This document shows, piece by piece, positions 1 through 11,475 of a DNA stretch of 64,000 nt. A program made the translations under genes and the position numbers. The notes beneath the pieces were generated by a model that was given only the letters and a program-made list of their open reading frames with translations, was not told the origin of the DNA and made no database searches. The number at the start of each line of letters is the position of its first letter. The first letter of the stretch is position 1. Source of the stretch: Polyodon spathula (Eukaryota > Chordata > Actinopteri > Acipenseriformes > Polyodontidae); contig NC_054548.1 in assembly GCF_017654505.1 (NCBI RefSeq), positions 36,325,570-36,389,569 of the forward strand, written 5' to 3'.

Positions 1-621
1 GGACGCAGTCAAAACTGTGTCACAGGCTCAAAGAGCAGCTTTGGTATAAAGTATTCAGGATTTGGGTCTTTAGGAGGGAAATACCCATTCAGTAATAGTT
101 ACATTTCATATGTGAAAAGGAATTGATAAAAAAGACAATAAAACAAACTGAATATATTATTGTCTCTTTAAAATTGCCTCTGGCTTTGAAATTTAAGCTA
201 AACAGTGTTGCAGCCAAGAAATGCTGGCTGTTGAGTGAATGTGGAGAGTGGTAACCCTCTCGGAACATAAAACCGCCCCAGACTGCATGCCTGGCCTGAA
301 TGTTGATCAGGAATTGGCAGGAGACAGTAAGAAAAAAAAAATCACCAGACGCACCTCTTTTGGCATGAGCTGTTGTTCAGGGAAGTGTGAATCTCATTAT
401 AATAATCATTTCAAATAATTTGTTGATGAATTTGGTGCTTATGAAATGTAAGTAGCATCTGACTACTTAAATGAACGAAGCTCTTTGTTTATCTTTAAGA
501 TTGGCACAGTACATTGAGGCATAATGCCCTGTTTCACCTTCTTCCACATTCCTAACATGGAGGATTTCCTAGCCCTGCCCTCACTTTTCATTTTACCAGA
601 AAAATGAAAAGGAAACAAGGA

Positions 622-625
<4 letters not shown>
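1..625. other. AT-rich non-coding sequence
   Basis: I see no gene, RNA or recognisable repeat here. The sequence has stops in all frames and ends at a GT microsatellite. Confidence 0.5.

Positions 626-703
<78 letters not shown>
626..703. repeat. (GT)n microsatellite
   Basis: An almost pure GT run of about 70 bases degrades into TATGTATG at its right edge. It opens a spurious poly-His/Thr frame on the minus strand. Runs of this length are usually length-polymorphic in fish. Confidence 0.97.
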
Positions 704-1434
704 GGGAGGCTTTCACGTTTAGTTTTCTCTTTGGGAAATTTCCATCACTGAACGGGATGAAACTCAGGTAAGCCTTAAGGTTTTTTTGCATGTCCAAAGT
801 ATTTCAGACAGCTGGCTTCTTAATATTGTTTGTCTCATATGTAAAAACAGAAAATTACTTTTCATTCAAGCCATTAAGTTTCTGAGTAAAGGGGTCATAG
901 AAAGCAGGGATTACTTTCTTGAAAACAAAATGAATAGCATTAATACAATCTGCAGTGAGCATTATCTGTTAAATAACTGACCTTCCATTAAGTGCTCTTG
1001 CCTTACTGCTTGGCAGACTTAACGGTCGCTACAGTCAGTTGACTACCAGGTAATGCCCACTGTGTCAGATAGGACTGCTTACTAGCTAGTTAGGATTCCT
1101 GGTTTGTTTGATGTAAATACGGTACATAACAAATAATAATATTTGCAAGAAAATCCCAATAATGGCATTGAAATACTCTAAACTGATCTGTTATTTCTTA
1201 CATGGCACTGTAAAGGGAGCTTGAATAAAGGACCACTGCAAAGAGAACAGATGTAAGACAATGTTGGAGAGAGAACAGGTGTGAAATGGTCCTCTAGGGG
1301 AAAAATGAATTATACATGAAAGCAGTGGGAATACAGCTAAAGCAGTACTACAGAAGGAACAGTATATCTGTACAACCAGGCAGCAGAGAGATGCTATATG
1401 CTCTGTTACATGTATAGTTGAGTAACTGAAAAAC
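704..1434. other. Non-coding stretch, nothing recognised
   Basis: Only short chance reading frames are present. No terminal repeats or tandem structure were seen. Confidence 0.45.
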
Positions 1435-1455
1435 AAAAAAAAAAAAAAAAAAAAA
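1435..1455 (+). repeat. Poly-A tract
   Basis: A run of about 21 adenines. It lies about 90 bases before a LINE/SINE tail on the same strand, but is separated from it, so a shared origin is uncertain. Confidence 0.85.
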
Positions 1456-1540
1456 CTGTTCGATTTCAACAGTGTATGGATGTCAAAATCGCTACTTGAG
1501 GAACACATTTACAGAGCAAACAATTATACAAAATGAGAAT

Positions 1541-1607
1541 GTGATACTTTGTAACAACTGTAAGTCACCCTGGATAAGGGCGTCTGCTAAGAAATAAATA
1601 ATAATAG
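1541..1607 (+). mobile_element. 3' tail of an L2-type LINE or tail-sharing SINE
   Basis: The segment reads GTGATACTTTGTAACAACTG, then TAAGTCACCCTGGATAAGG, then GCGTCTGCTAAGAAATAA and AATA repeats. This stem-loop tail is shared by many fish L2-like LINEs and the SINEs that use their machinery. Only the tail is present, which fits severe 5' truncation. Better and worse copies lie near 20.3 kb and 14.5 kb on the same strand. Confidence 0.8.
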
Positions 1608-4213
1608 GTCATAATATATTGTCAGAAAAGAATATGTCTGATTTTGCATTAGGTTTCAACCATTTAACTGATGCGTAACTGTACACGTAGAAACCACCTG
1701 CCCAAAAATAAGCACATACAGCACAAGAAACAGGAATTTTTAGAAATTTCTCAAATTTGAGTCACCATGAGTAAAATACATAATAAAATTGTTGCATCTC
1801 ATATTCCAGGCCATCCCATTAGCTTGTAAATGTTCTGCATTGCAAAACAAACTACTCAGTGCAGTTTGCCATTCTTACCAGTGTGCAGTATTTACAATCA
1901 ACTTAAGCATTTTCCTCACTATTGCTTAGGTTTCAATTAGCAATATCCCTGGTTGGGTGAGTGGCATAGGCTACAAACGTAGCTTTATACCTGGGTTTTT
2001 TGCCTGGGTCATAGTGTGATTTTTACATATATATATATTCTCCTGAACTCAGGTCAAAAGTACCATCACAGAATACAACACAGTATATCAGTAATAAGAA
2101 CCACTAAGAATGATTGCTTTACTCCTTAAATAAAAGTAGGCTATACAGAAGTATTTTGCTGCACAAAAACAATCAATTAGCACACTCCAAGAAATTACAA
2201 AACTACACTGAAAATACTTTTGACTGTTAGATCTGGGTGACTGCATTATTCAATACCTATAAACACCCCCCTCACGATTACTCCATGAGTGGTCATGTTA
2301 ACATAACCAGATGTAATACGCAAACCCATTCTATACTGTGGAAATGCATTGATAGATATTATGCCATATTTAATTGTAATATTCTAGGTTTAGTCTGATA
2401 CGTGATCAGAAATGGACTAGACCAATATTATTATTATCAGATCTGTGCACTATAGTTCCTGACCATCTACTTGCTCATCTCATCTAATACATTAATTTGT
2501 TATCCTCAGACAGATTGCAAAGTGATTTCAAGTCAACAACATGCAAATTACCTTCGATGTACCAGTTATAATTTCCCAGTATAACTGTTTTGTTTTTTGA
2601 ATGAATAAACAGGCAAATGAGCATTATATAGGCATGTCTTTTACGTGTGGTGTTCATTTTTACAGCTTTTGAGCAATAGTATGGTCCCTAAAGTAAACTG
2701 CTGATAAGGACATCTCCCTGGAAACCAATCGTGCCTTATGACCCATTGGAATCAATACAAATGAGTTCCGGTTCAAAGGCATAGTGTGAATGTGACTCTT
2801 GTTTGACTTCAAGGTGACTGTATTATTAAATAAATAATATCTTTTTCAGTATGTCCTTGTCATGTTTTGACCAATTTATTGAAAACTGTATATGAATACT
2901 CTCCACATATTTATACATATTTGTACTTATCTGTTATGCTTTTAATGAAGTTAAAACATTACATTTCTAAATCTAGCATTCACAATGGGACAGTTATACA
3001 ACCCAAGGGCAATTGAGATGTTAAGCTAATGGACCCATTATGAGTAGTACTGGGGGCAAACTTATACACTTGGGTGATATGGAGCAAAAACATTTTGTGA
3101 TTTTATTTTTATGATTACTGTTATACACTTGAATAAGTGTAGGACAGTTTGTGTATACAGGGAGTGCCATAAATTCCAAGTTGCCATAGTTACTCCCTCT
3201 CAACACAGGCTGCAAAACCTTCCAGACAAGAGCTAACTTTCACATTACATGTCCAAAGGATGTATATCTTCTTTTAAAAAATATTATTGTAGAAATGAAT
3301 ACCAACAAATCATCGCTTTAGTGAACAAAACCACTGGTTATGTATGACATTTTTCCTGCAACTTAAAGAGATAATCAGCAAATGTTCTGCTTGTAAATGA
3401 ACTTTTTTAAATATTCTAAACATTCATATTGAAGGAGCATTGCAATAAAACAACAGGAAGGAATCTGTAGCTCAAAACTTAAACATGGACTCGTTATACC
3501 TTGTTTTCAATAAAAAATACAGTTTTAATCCTGAAGAAATATTCTACAGGTTTCCAAAGATATGTGATATGTTTCCACTGCTCATTTGTCATTTTGATCT
3601 CATAAATAAAGTTGGTTTGGGGGAATCTAAAAATCTATAGCTATTTCCCTTTTTTACTATTAAGAGAATGTATCCTTTTTTGAAGCCAATACAAAGGCAC
3701 ATCTTCAGAGAGGCATAAAACAATTGCAGAGATATAAAATTGGCAAGAAGCAATTTAGCTGCAGGAAGGAGCCATTCAATTACTGTTCTTAGTAGGTTTT
3801 TAAGTGTCTAATAAAGGCCCTTTTTTATATTAATATTAAATGTGTTTTACTTGACAATTTCATGCATTACTTCATCGTGTTGTATGTCAGTATACAAACA
3901 GTTTGTGTTCGTGTGTAATAACATTTAGCTATTATGGACCAGACTAAGCTAATTTCCATAGACAATCTGGAAAAATAGTAATTTGCATTGTAATGTTGTA
4001 AAGGATAATTTATTACAGATGACAGTCCCACCATCTTTTATGACTTAACTAGTTTTTTTCACTTGAAATAAAAAAGGTCAAGTTTTAAGCTGAACACATA
4101 CAGCTCTGCAGATACTATTTGAGTTGTGAATAAAATAGACTGAGAAATGAGAATAAATCAGCCTTGAGTCATTTTGTTTCCTTTCTCCCCCTTCTCTGTC
4201 CCAGGGTGTACGC
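1608..4213. other. 2.6 kb AT-rich non-coding stretch
   Basis: No coding segment or repeat end was identified. The part at about 3690-3795 resembles a segment at about 33,155-33,250 (see findings). Simple chance frames only. Confidence 0.45.
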
Positions 4214-4235
4214 GATATATATATATATATATTTC

Positions 4236-4274
<39 letters not shown>
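4214..4274. repeat. Interrupted (AT)n microsatellite
   Basis: Two AT blocks are separated by a TTTCTATATATAAT interruption. Confidence 0.95.
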
Positions 4275-4275
<1 letters not shown>

Positions 4276-4599
4276 CTAGTCAGCTGTCTTGTATGTATCT
4301 TAGGGTTTGAAAGAGCTGCACCCTTTTAATTGGATTTGAGTGCTAAAACAATTGTGAGGGTCAAACCTCTGTAGAAAGTCAACAGTCAATGCACCAGGAT
4401 ACTAATTCAGTACACTTAATTGAAAATCAACGTACAAATAAAAAACTCAATATGCAATGTTCCATCACTAAAAGTTGCATCTCTTTATTGCAAGTTTTAG
4501 ACCCAATGGACAAGACAGTAGATCTGATAGACTTTGATTAAGAACCAGTAATATACAGTATGTTAGGTTAGCGCTTATAAATCCAAACTTTAATGGCGA

Positions 4600-5504
4600 A
4601 TAGTCTCAAAAGACTGGAGAACATACTTTGCTGCAGCTTACCATGTAATTTGACAATGGTACAGTCTTCAGTGCATCAGCTGTTTTATATCAATCACTTA
4701 CTGCGAGAATATCAGCAGCAAGCAAAATGAGCTCCTCAGCTATAGTAAACAGCTTTTTGGACTTAGCCACAAGTAGCGACACAGTATATGAGGCTTCCAA
4801 TGCTTTGGTTGACACTGCAGTTGCTTTCTTTAATTTCTCTTGACTTCCTTTAAATTCTGACAGTTTTCTATGGAAAAACTCTGCTGTGTTACCACACAGG
4901 AAAGATGCTTGGTACTGAGGTGCTGTTGTAAATGGGCCGGTTTCATGCTGTTATTTGAGAGCACATCGCATCAGAGGAAACACAGTGGCTGAGGCGGCTC
5001 TGTAGGTGTGGATGTGAAACCGAAGAGGACGTACTGTTCATGAAATTGATGGTACTTTGACTTGTCAACTTTCTTTCTTTTTTCCACGGGTTCAATTGAG
5101 CAGCCGCTAGCACTGCTGCTATTTGGAACAGTGTGTTTTTTCAACCATTGATCCATAGCTAGTGTATTTCTTCTACTCAAAGCTAGCTGCCTGTTACCTG
5201 AAATGTTGAGTCACGAGAAGCAAGCCAAGGGTCAACTGAATAAAAGGCCAGGGTGAATAAAAAATGCACACTGAAACTAAAGTAAAAAATAGTCCTATAA
5301 ATATGAGAAATACTAGAGATTTCACAACAGTGACCTAAGTAAATGTTTTCCTGATTGAAATAACTTGAGCATACAAATTTTTTGAAAATATTTTTCCCAA
5401 TATTTTTTTTTTTTTTTTGCACATTTTTGAAAGTCTTCCCACGTACCCCCTGGGGACTGCCCACGTACCCCTAGGGGTACGTATACCCCCGGTTGGGAGA
5501 CATT
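4600..5504 (-). mobile_element. Decayed hAT DNA transposon, 5' part
   Basis: The right edge, read on the minus strand, begins ATGTCTCCCAACCGGGGG. This resembles hAT termini of the CAGnGGTTCTCAACC type. It is followed by a short palindromic ACGTACCCCTAGGGGTACG and then transposase-like coding sequence. The left end was not found, so the element is truncated or internally deleted after the first third of the transposase. It appears related to the hAT copy at 40.4-44.8 kb, which encodes the same BED-type finger and the same following segment. Confidence 0.7.
4620..5180 (-). pseudogene. hAT transposase N-terminal fragment (BED finger type), broken
   Basis: The frame opens with MDQWLKKHTVPNSSSAS, a start typical of hAT-derived ZBED5/FAM200/SCAND3-like proteins, and reaches GFTSTPTEPPQPLCFL, where a stop falls inside the zinc-finger region. 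Past it, in broken frames, come SNNSMKPAHLQQHLSTKH (second half of the BED C2H2 finger), FFHRKLSEFKG, the segment ALEASYTVSLLVAKSKKLFT with IAEELILLAADIL, and TADALKTVPLSN. This order is that of the N-terminal third of the family. The DDE/RNase H core is missing. The protein would have been a transposase binding its own ends; this copy is clearly dead. The start is taken at the first Met of the longest open segment. Confidence 0.8.
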
Positions 5505-7927
5505 ATGCTAAAGAATGTCCTCTTCAACATTCATCAAAAACGGATAAGCAGTTCTCATGATATACAACGTCAACATTTGTGGCATAAATGCAGATAGCCT
5601 CTATCTGATACAAATCACCTGTGTTAATAAACGGCTTTAGCCGTCACAAATGGATGATTGTTTCTCTGGATATGTGACACACAGACAGATCTTCTATATA
5701 CCCTCATATTACAATACACTAAAAAAGGTCTGAAGCTCTCGGCTTCACAGGATGGTATGAAAATGGGACTGCTTCCCTTGGTTCGGGTGTTGATACAGGT
5801 TGTACACTATTTTAAAAATGACAAATATTAAACTCTCAGAAACTGAAAAACCACACTTACAAAAACCTAAATTTCTGTATATAAAATAAATCTCAAATAA
5901 ATGTTGTCTTTGTTGTCTTTATATTGAAATTTTATAATAACTAGTGTTGCAAATCAAACCCTGACGTTGACATTGGTTATCAAATGTGAGTTAAAATGAT
6001 TAAAAAAAAACAAAAAAACTTCCCTCACAGGAACAATAAATCCTCTTTTTATACAGCATGGTAAAAAAAAAAAACAACTAGTTCCAACACATCCCAATGT
6101 TTTAAGATAATAATACATTGGCATTTAAATACTGCACTCTCCAATTTTCATATTCCTGCCATCACTAGCCTTTGCCTCGTTTTGTGTAAAATCTCACAAA
6201 TTTCCAGTGTAAACATAACGGTAAATTAAGAAAACAAACAAATAAAAAAAAAATACAATAAAAAAATCAACCCAATGTTGAAAGAAGAAAAAAAAAAAAG
6301 GTTTGAAAACGACATTAACGCTGTGTTCTGTTCACATGGAAATAATTCGATCTCTCTTTTTTTTTTATTTGCTGTGTTGGTTACAATTTATGAATTAGCC
6401 CAGCTTCTGTTAGTGAAAGCAGCAGTCCCTTCCAGTGTGCCGTGGCTGCAGAGATGCATTTCACTTTTTGCTGTAATATTTTAATAAAAACTTTACATTA
6501 CTCTGCATTATCTTCAGTGAGTACAACTATATTGTCATTTTTCCAAACAGTACATTAGAGGTAGGCTACCCTTTCCTGCAACGGAACTTTCGACAACGAC
6601 CGCTTCAGTTGATAATTTTATTTTTAGTCTCCATACTTGAATATGTAGCATATCTCTTTCATACACATATGTGAATTTATTATTAATTGACTTACTGCCC
6701 ACATCACAACCAAGATATATAGAATACCTTTTTCATACAATCTACATATCACATCACAACCAAAATGCGTCACATACTGGAGTGCTCAGAGGAGCGTTTT
6801 GCCCTCATGGATTCGCTTACACTTATACATTACATTACTTAGGCCTACCTATTTCACGGTCATGAAAAACATGTTACAGACTGTGAAATTCATTCTTCGC
6901 AGTGAAAACTGTCTATTTCGTGTACTTTTATCCTGCACTTAAAATACAATTAAGTTATGAGTATAGGTCCAGACTCCTGATGTGAATACAAGCTTGTTTC
7001 CATTTCAAAAATAAAACTGGGCAGTATTTATTGATTGACACTTAACAGCAGCCAATAACCACTCTGGGCTCTCCTCACTGACTTGTAGATATGGGCATCC
7101 GGGGTGGGTTTAGTATCTTAGGAGAGCAAAAACTGATATTGTTAAAGGGTCCTTCCAGTGATTTGTACAACTAATAAAAAATAACTATTTTACATACTCC
7201 AAAAACAAACTTCAATGTTCAGTTTTACTCAAAAGTTGATGGAAAGCAGTCTAATTTTAAGTTTTAAATCATTGTTTTGGTAAACAGGAAGCCTGCTTCA
7301 GTGGTTGCTATGAAACTCCTCCCGTTGCTATATGAGGTTCGCAGGGGAAGGGAAGTGGAACAGAAACAATATGACTACGCAGGAAGCTAGCAAGTGTTTG
7401 CAAAAAAACATATTGATTGTTAATTAAACTATACTTATTTAACAGTGATGTTTTTTTAAGTTTATTGAACACTCATTTATCCTAGCAAGTACTCGTATAG
7501 ATTGGAGGTACATTATCTGAGTTCAGACAGGGGGTACCAAAACTTATTTCTGCAACTCAGGAAGTGCCCTGAATGTGAGTTGTGATGGCATCTTGTTTTT
7601 ATGAAAGTAACTTTATAAAATGTTATTGTATTACTATCATGTTAAATTGTACCCTTACCCATTTTTAGAGGTGATTTTTATCATTTTTGGCATCTTTAAA
7701 CATCTTGTTGAGTAGTAAAAACGTTCACTAGAAGCAGTTTTATTTAACACATATGTGCCATTTTTCTTTTAAAGAAAGTTGAATTACTGGTACTTTGTCT
7801 GGCTCAGGAAATTAATATTCATACCATTTTTCAACATTTTTTTCCCATTCAAAATATGCAAATTTGATTCTGGGTCTGACTTATTTTTAAATTAGTGGTT
7901 ACTTACAGATTAAATGTTATATGCCCC
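5505..7927. other. Non-coding stretch with short A/T homopolymers
   Basis: Contains A-rich runs near 6001-6070 and 6245-6300 and a T-run near 6358-6366. No coding region, terminal inverted repeat (TIR) or tandem array was identified. Confidence 0.45.
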
Positions 7928-8315
7928 TGGGGCTCCCGAGTGGCACATCCAGAAAAAGTGCTCCGCTTTGGATGTGCCCTATAGCCTGGAGATCGTAAGT
8001 TAGGCTATATCACTGCCGATCATGACTGGGAGTTACTAGGGGGTGGCGCAAAATTGGCCGAGCGCCGCCCAAGGGGAGGGAGGGCTAGACCGGCCAGGGT
8101 GTCCTCAGCTCACCACTCACCAGCGACCCCTGTGGCCTGGCTGGGCTTGCCTGTAAGCTGCCCAGGGCTGCGTTGTACTCCGACGCTGTAACTCTGAGTT
8201 GGCTGCATGGTTAGTCTGCAGTATGTACAGAAGTGGTCAGCTGACGGCATACACTTCAGAGGACAGTGCGTGTTAGTCTTCGCTGGTCCTGACCCAGCTC
8301 AGGGTTTTCAAAACC
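7928..8315 (+). mobile_element. tRNA-derived SINE, near full length but 3' truncated
   Basis: It begins GGGGCTCCCGAGTGGCACAT, a tRNA-like head with an A-box-like GAGTGGCACATCC. A GC-rich body follows, containing TTGGCCGAGCGCCGCCC, CACCAGCGACCCCTGTGG and GCCTGTAAGCTGCCCAG. The B box region (GGAGATCGTAAGTTAGG) is degenerate. The same head reappears at 61.66 kb with a good B box. I recall this family from sturgeon and paddlefish sequence; that is from memory. The 3' tail is missing, so the copy ends abruptly after CCCAGCTCAGGG. It is transcriptionally unlikely because of the decayed B box. Confidence 0.8.
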
Positions 8316-9159
8316 GCACTTACTCCAGATACACAAGAATAAAAATGAAATTCATACAAAAATCCTACACTCTTATGGGTTTTTACATGAACCTTTTATT
8401 GTGCAATTTACACTTATTATAATCTTACAATAAGGACAGATAAGAGGCGGAGAAATTTGAATCAAAGGTTAACAATCAGAGATTAACATATGGCTGATAG
8501 AACACAGCTAACCAGTCAGAGGGCAGAGTTTTTCCAAGCAGATTTATAATAGACAATAACATGGCATCCTGTTTAGCCCTCATTTACATCGTGTCTAATT
8601 AACGACATTATGATTTTGATGGTACATACAATAAAATGTGTTGCAGCCATAAAACAAAACATGTATTAATAGTATATAGTTAAAAATAAACTTCAATTGA
8701 ATTAGTCGGATTGGCACCACTTTAGCACATCACATTAGCGAATCATAAGGGAAATATTTAACAAATAATTGCATTTAACCATCCCTGGAGTAAGAAAAAA
8801 GCAATGATGACATGATGACAAGTAATGAGAATGCTCCCGTTTAAGCCATTGTAAACCCAGATGGACATGATTAATTAAAATCGGTACATTTTCTGTAAAT
8901 TCTTTCTAAAGTGTAAACACCTTTTTAAAGCAATGCAATTTTGATTCAGAGCACAGATCTTATGGTGAGTAACATCGACAATATTATACATGGACTTACC
9001 TCTCTACTGAGGTACCCCTATATAATCTATCTAAATGTGTTTTTAAAACAGACAAAATCAGTGTATATAATATAAAATCACCAATGACAGGATGTGTCAA
9101 CAATGCTGTAATTCCACCTTATTGTTTTTTGTATTGCTCTGAATTCAGAGATTTACATG

Positions 9160-9161
<2 letters not shown>
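8316..9161. other. Non-coding stretch, nothing recognised
   Basis: AT-rich single-copy-looking sequence without reading frames or repeat ends that I can name. Confidence 0.45.

Positions 9162-9228
<67 letters not shown>
9162..9228. repeat. (TA)n microsatellite
   Basis: A pure TA run of about 67 bases, immediately followed by a duplicated unit. Confidence 0.97.
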
Positions 9229-9231
<3 letters not shown>

Positions 9232-9382
9232 GTAATGTAATAAGCGTGAAAAACCTAAGGTCACAAATCTGGAAAATTATATGCTCACTCCACCTAAACC
9301 TTTTGAGCAGTGTTCAGTAATGTAATAAGCGTGAAAAACCTAAGGTCACAAATCTGGAAAATTATATGCTCACTCCACCTAA
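9228..9382 (+). repeat. Tandem duplication, 85-bp period
   Basis: Two copies begin TTCAGTAATGTAATAAGCGT and run through CTCACTCCACCTAA without visible change (about 70 bp each). A 15-base spacer, ACCTTTTGAGCAGTG, separates them. The near identity points to a recent duplication, perhaps by slippage beside the TA tract. Confidence 0.93.
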
Positions 9383-9592
9383 CCATCTCTTCATTTTTAT
9401 TACATTTTCCACAAAGGAATATAGTTATTATGGTACATTACTGTGTGTGTTTCGAAGAATTGGTGTTTTAAAGAAAGGGACACTCTGTGATACCAACAGC
9501 ATTTTACTTGAAAGCACTTTGAGTGTTTTATTGATTTAATAAAAATTCAAGTACCACATTTGTTCATAAATATATTAAATTCATTTGAACTG

Positions 9593-9821
9593 CAGTGAAA
9601 CCTTTCATAGAGCTACAACCTGTCCATAGTGACCATGTCTGGGTTTACTTGCAAAAATATAAGCCTTACCTTTTTGCCTAGAATAGATGCCTGTGTTGTT
9701 TTTGCCCTAAAGTTATTGTTAAAAAATACAGTGAAACCTTTCATAGAGCTACAACCTTCCATAGTGACCATGTCTGGGTTTACTTGCAAAAATATAAGCC
9801 TTACCTTTTTGCCTAGAATAA
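9593..9821 (+). repeat. Direct duplication, 136-bp period
   Basis: Two copies of about 92 bp start CAGTGAAACCTTTCATAGAG and end TTGCCTAGAATA. They are separated by about 44 bp and differ visibly by one base (CCTGTCC versus CCTTCC). The CAGTGAAACC start is reminiscent of pogo/Tigger-type transposon ends, but no partner end was seen. The frames across it on both strands are chance. Confidence 0.9.
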
Positions 9822-9922
9822 AAAATGAAATAAAGTAGTGTATGACACCATGTGTCAAGGTAATTTATGATCCCCTTTTTTTAATTGATTTATAATCCAT
9901 AATTGATTTATGACCTCTACGC

Positions 9923-10009
9923 CCCTCCCATATCCGGTGACGTGCTTTTATCCCTCCCATATCCGGTGACGTGCTTTTATCCTTCCCATATCCGGTGACG
10001 TGTTTTTAT
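9923..10009 (+). repeat. 3 x 29-bp tandem array with ETS-like and CRE half-site motifs
   Basis: Three consecutive units read CCCTCCCATATCCGGTGACG then TGCTTTTAT, the last with CTTCCC and TGTTTTTAT variants. Each holds TATCCGGT (ETS-like) overlapping TGACGTG (CREB/ATF half site). A TTACGTCG and a YY1-like site follow directly. Confidence 0.9.
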
Positions 10010-10016
10010 GACTGAC

Positions 10017-10050
10017 ATTACGTCGGCCATTTTGTTACGCCATGCGGGAC
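10017..10050 (+). promoter_or_regulatory. Possible TATA-less promoter core: CRE-like site plus YY1-like site
   Basis: CATTACGTCGGCCATTTTG combines a CRE-like TTACGTCG with GGCCATTTT, which matches the reverse complement of the YY1 core AAnATGGC. It sits 8 bases after the CRE half-site array. YY1 sites just downstream of start sites are common in vertebrate TATA-less promoters and in LINE promoters. No transcript or open frame downstream supports this; the call is inference from motif grouping. Confidence 0.35.
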
Positions 10051-10247
10051 CTTCTGTTGAATTTAATACGACTATTTTTTATATAGACTGATTTTGTGTG
10101 AGGGCAATTTGTTAATATACATTTTATTATGGTTTGGCTTACTTTGTTTTTAAGATGTATGGGGTAGTGTTTGTGTTACTTGTGTTAATTGGGTCATGGT
10201 ACCCTTAAAAACAATTACAGTGAAAAACAAAACAAAAAATAAAAAAA

Positions 10248-10250
<3 letters not shown>

Positions 10251-10286
<36 letters not shown>
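10251..10286. repeat. (GA)n microsatellite
   Basis: A pure GA run of about 36 bases. Confidence 0.95.
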
Positions 10287-10287
<1 letters not shown>

Positions 10288-10357
10288 CTGTATGTGCCAT
10301 TCCTAAAACCTAAAATAACAGGATTTATAATTATACAAATGATCACTAATTTGTTAA

Positions 10358-10445
10358 ACACACACATACACACACGCAAGCACACACACGCACATGCAAG
10401 CACACACGCACACACGCCTGCAAGCATGCACACACACACGCCCAC
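10358..10445. repeat. Imperfect (CA)n / ACACGC-rich repeat
   Basis: CA dinucleotides are mixed with ACGC and GCAAGC variants over about 88 bases. This yields a spurious Cys/Val-rich frame on the minus strand. Confidence 0.9.
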
Positions 10446-10596
10446 AAACGTTTCCCTGATCTAGGCCCCCTATAACAGGGTAAAATCCTCTTTATATTTT
10501 TTCTATAAAATACGGTATGTCATTATTACCACGGGTAATGTTTTTCGTCAAGACACCCTGGGCAAGAGTAAAACAACTTAAACATCAATAAAATCA

Positions 10597-10872
10597 GCTC
10601 TAAGCAGCTCAATCCTATACTGGCTGTCAATCTTCACCCAAGCTCTCTATATCCCACAACCCTTTGTGTACAGCGTGATGAGGTCACCACAGAGAATCAG
10701 TGGAATGAAGTGTCTTGTGTAATAGAATATCTGTATCATTATAAACCAGCTAACATGTGGAGAGGTATATCACAACATGTACTCATGTTGAAAAGTGAGT
10801 TATGACAGAAAGTGTCATGATTCGGGATATTTGAAACCAAAACTAATTTTACCAGTATCATTGTGAACAAGC
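10597..10872 (+). mobile_element. MITE remnant, same family as the 30.66 kb element
   Basis: Shares with the 30.66-31.11 kb element, in order, AAGCAGCTC, the CCCTTTGTGT block, AGCGTGA, AGAATCAGTGGA, TGTCTTGTGT/TATCTTGTGT, AAACCAGCT, TGTTGAAAAGTGAGTTA, GACAGAAAG, AAACCRAAACTAATTTT and AGTATCATT. The left terminus is missing, and the right end (ATTGTGAACAAGC) is a decayed version of the family terminus. Confidence 0.75.
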
Positions 10873-11358
10873 ACACAATCACATACAATCAATTTTAAAG
10901 ATATCAATGTGACATGCATTTTAGTAAAAAAACCACAACATTAATTGTCATGTTCAATACTTTAGATTAAAAATAAACTGATTTAATAGCTTTAAAAAAA
11001 ATCATTACTTCACAACTAATCACTGTTATAATTCTTCAGATAATCAATTAGTTTCTGAGGAAAGTGAAAGAACAAAAAATTAACTTGTGTGAGTCCATTT
11101 TCAATTTAGATATAACATATCATAGTGTTGCCTTTGCCTCAGATAGAAAATGCAATATTTAAAGCAACACATTTAATATCCAGTCATGGCTATGAATAAT
11201 GGATTCCCTTACATAGAAACCTTCAATAGTGCTCTGATTACTTCAGTGAGTGTTGGTGGATGTTCAGATTTGCCCAAAAATCTTGTATTCTTCAGTGGGT
11301 TGAAATCTATGTATTGATCTCATGCTCTGTGCTGCTCTGACACTGGCCAGCAAATAGA

Positions 11359-11359
<1 letters not shown>
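10873..11359. other. Non-coding stretch, nothing recognised
   Basis: AT-rich, without recognisable coding segments or repeats. Confidence 0.4.
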
Positions 11360-11395
<36 letters not shown>

Positions 11396-11417
11396 TAATA
11401 ATAATAATAATAATAAA
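11360..11417. repeat. (AAT)n microsatellite
   Basis: An AAT run of about 58 bases with one phase slip. It is the tail of the minus-strand LINE end next to it. Confidence 0.95.
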
Positions 11418-11475
11418 TTTTATTTTGTATAGCGCCCTTAAAATCAGTCATCTCAGCGTGCTTCACAATTAATAA
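11409..11475 (-). mobile_element. LINE 3' end, minus strand
   Basis: Read on the minus strand, AGCACGCTGAGATGACTG is followed by AAGGGCGCTATACAAAATAA and then ATT repeats. This 'gcgctatacaaaataaa' end with a microsatellite tail is typical of fish non-LTR retrotransposons. Only the last tens of bases are preserved. Confidence 0.7.

Noticed and set aside
588..797. Poly-His/Thr reading frame on the minus strand
   Set aside because: It is the translation of a GT microsatellite; flanks show no coding signature.
9613..9858. Repeated LGKKVRLIFLQVNPDMVTM protein on the minus strand, seen as a duplicated domain
   Set aside because: It results from the 136-bp direct duplication; opposite-strand frames are equally open and there is no family match.
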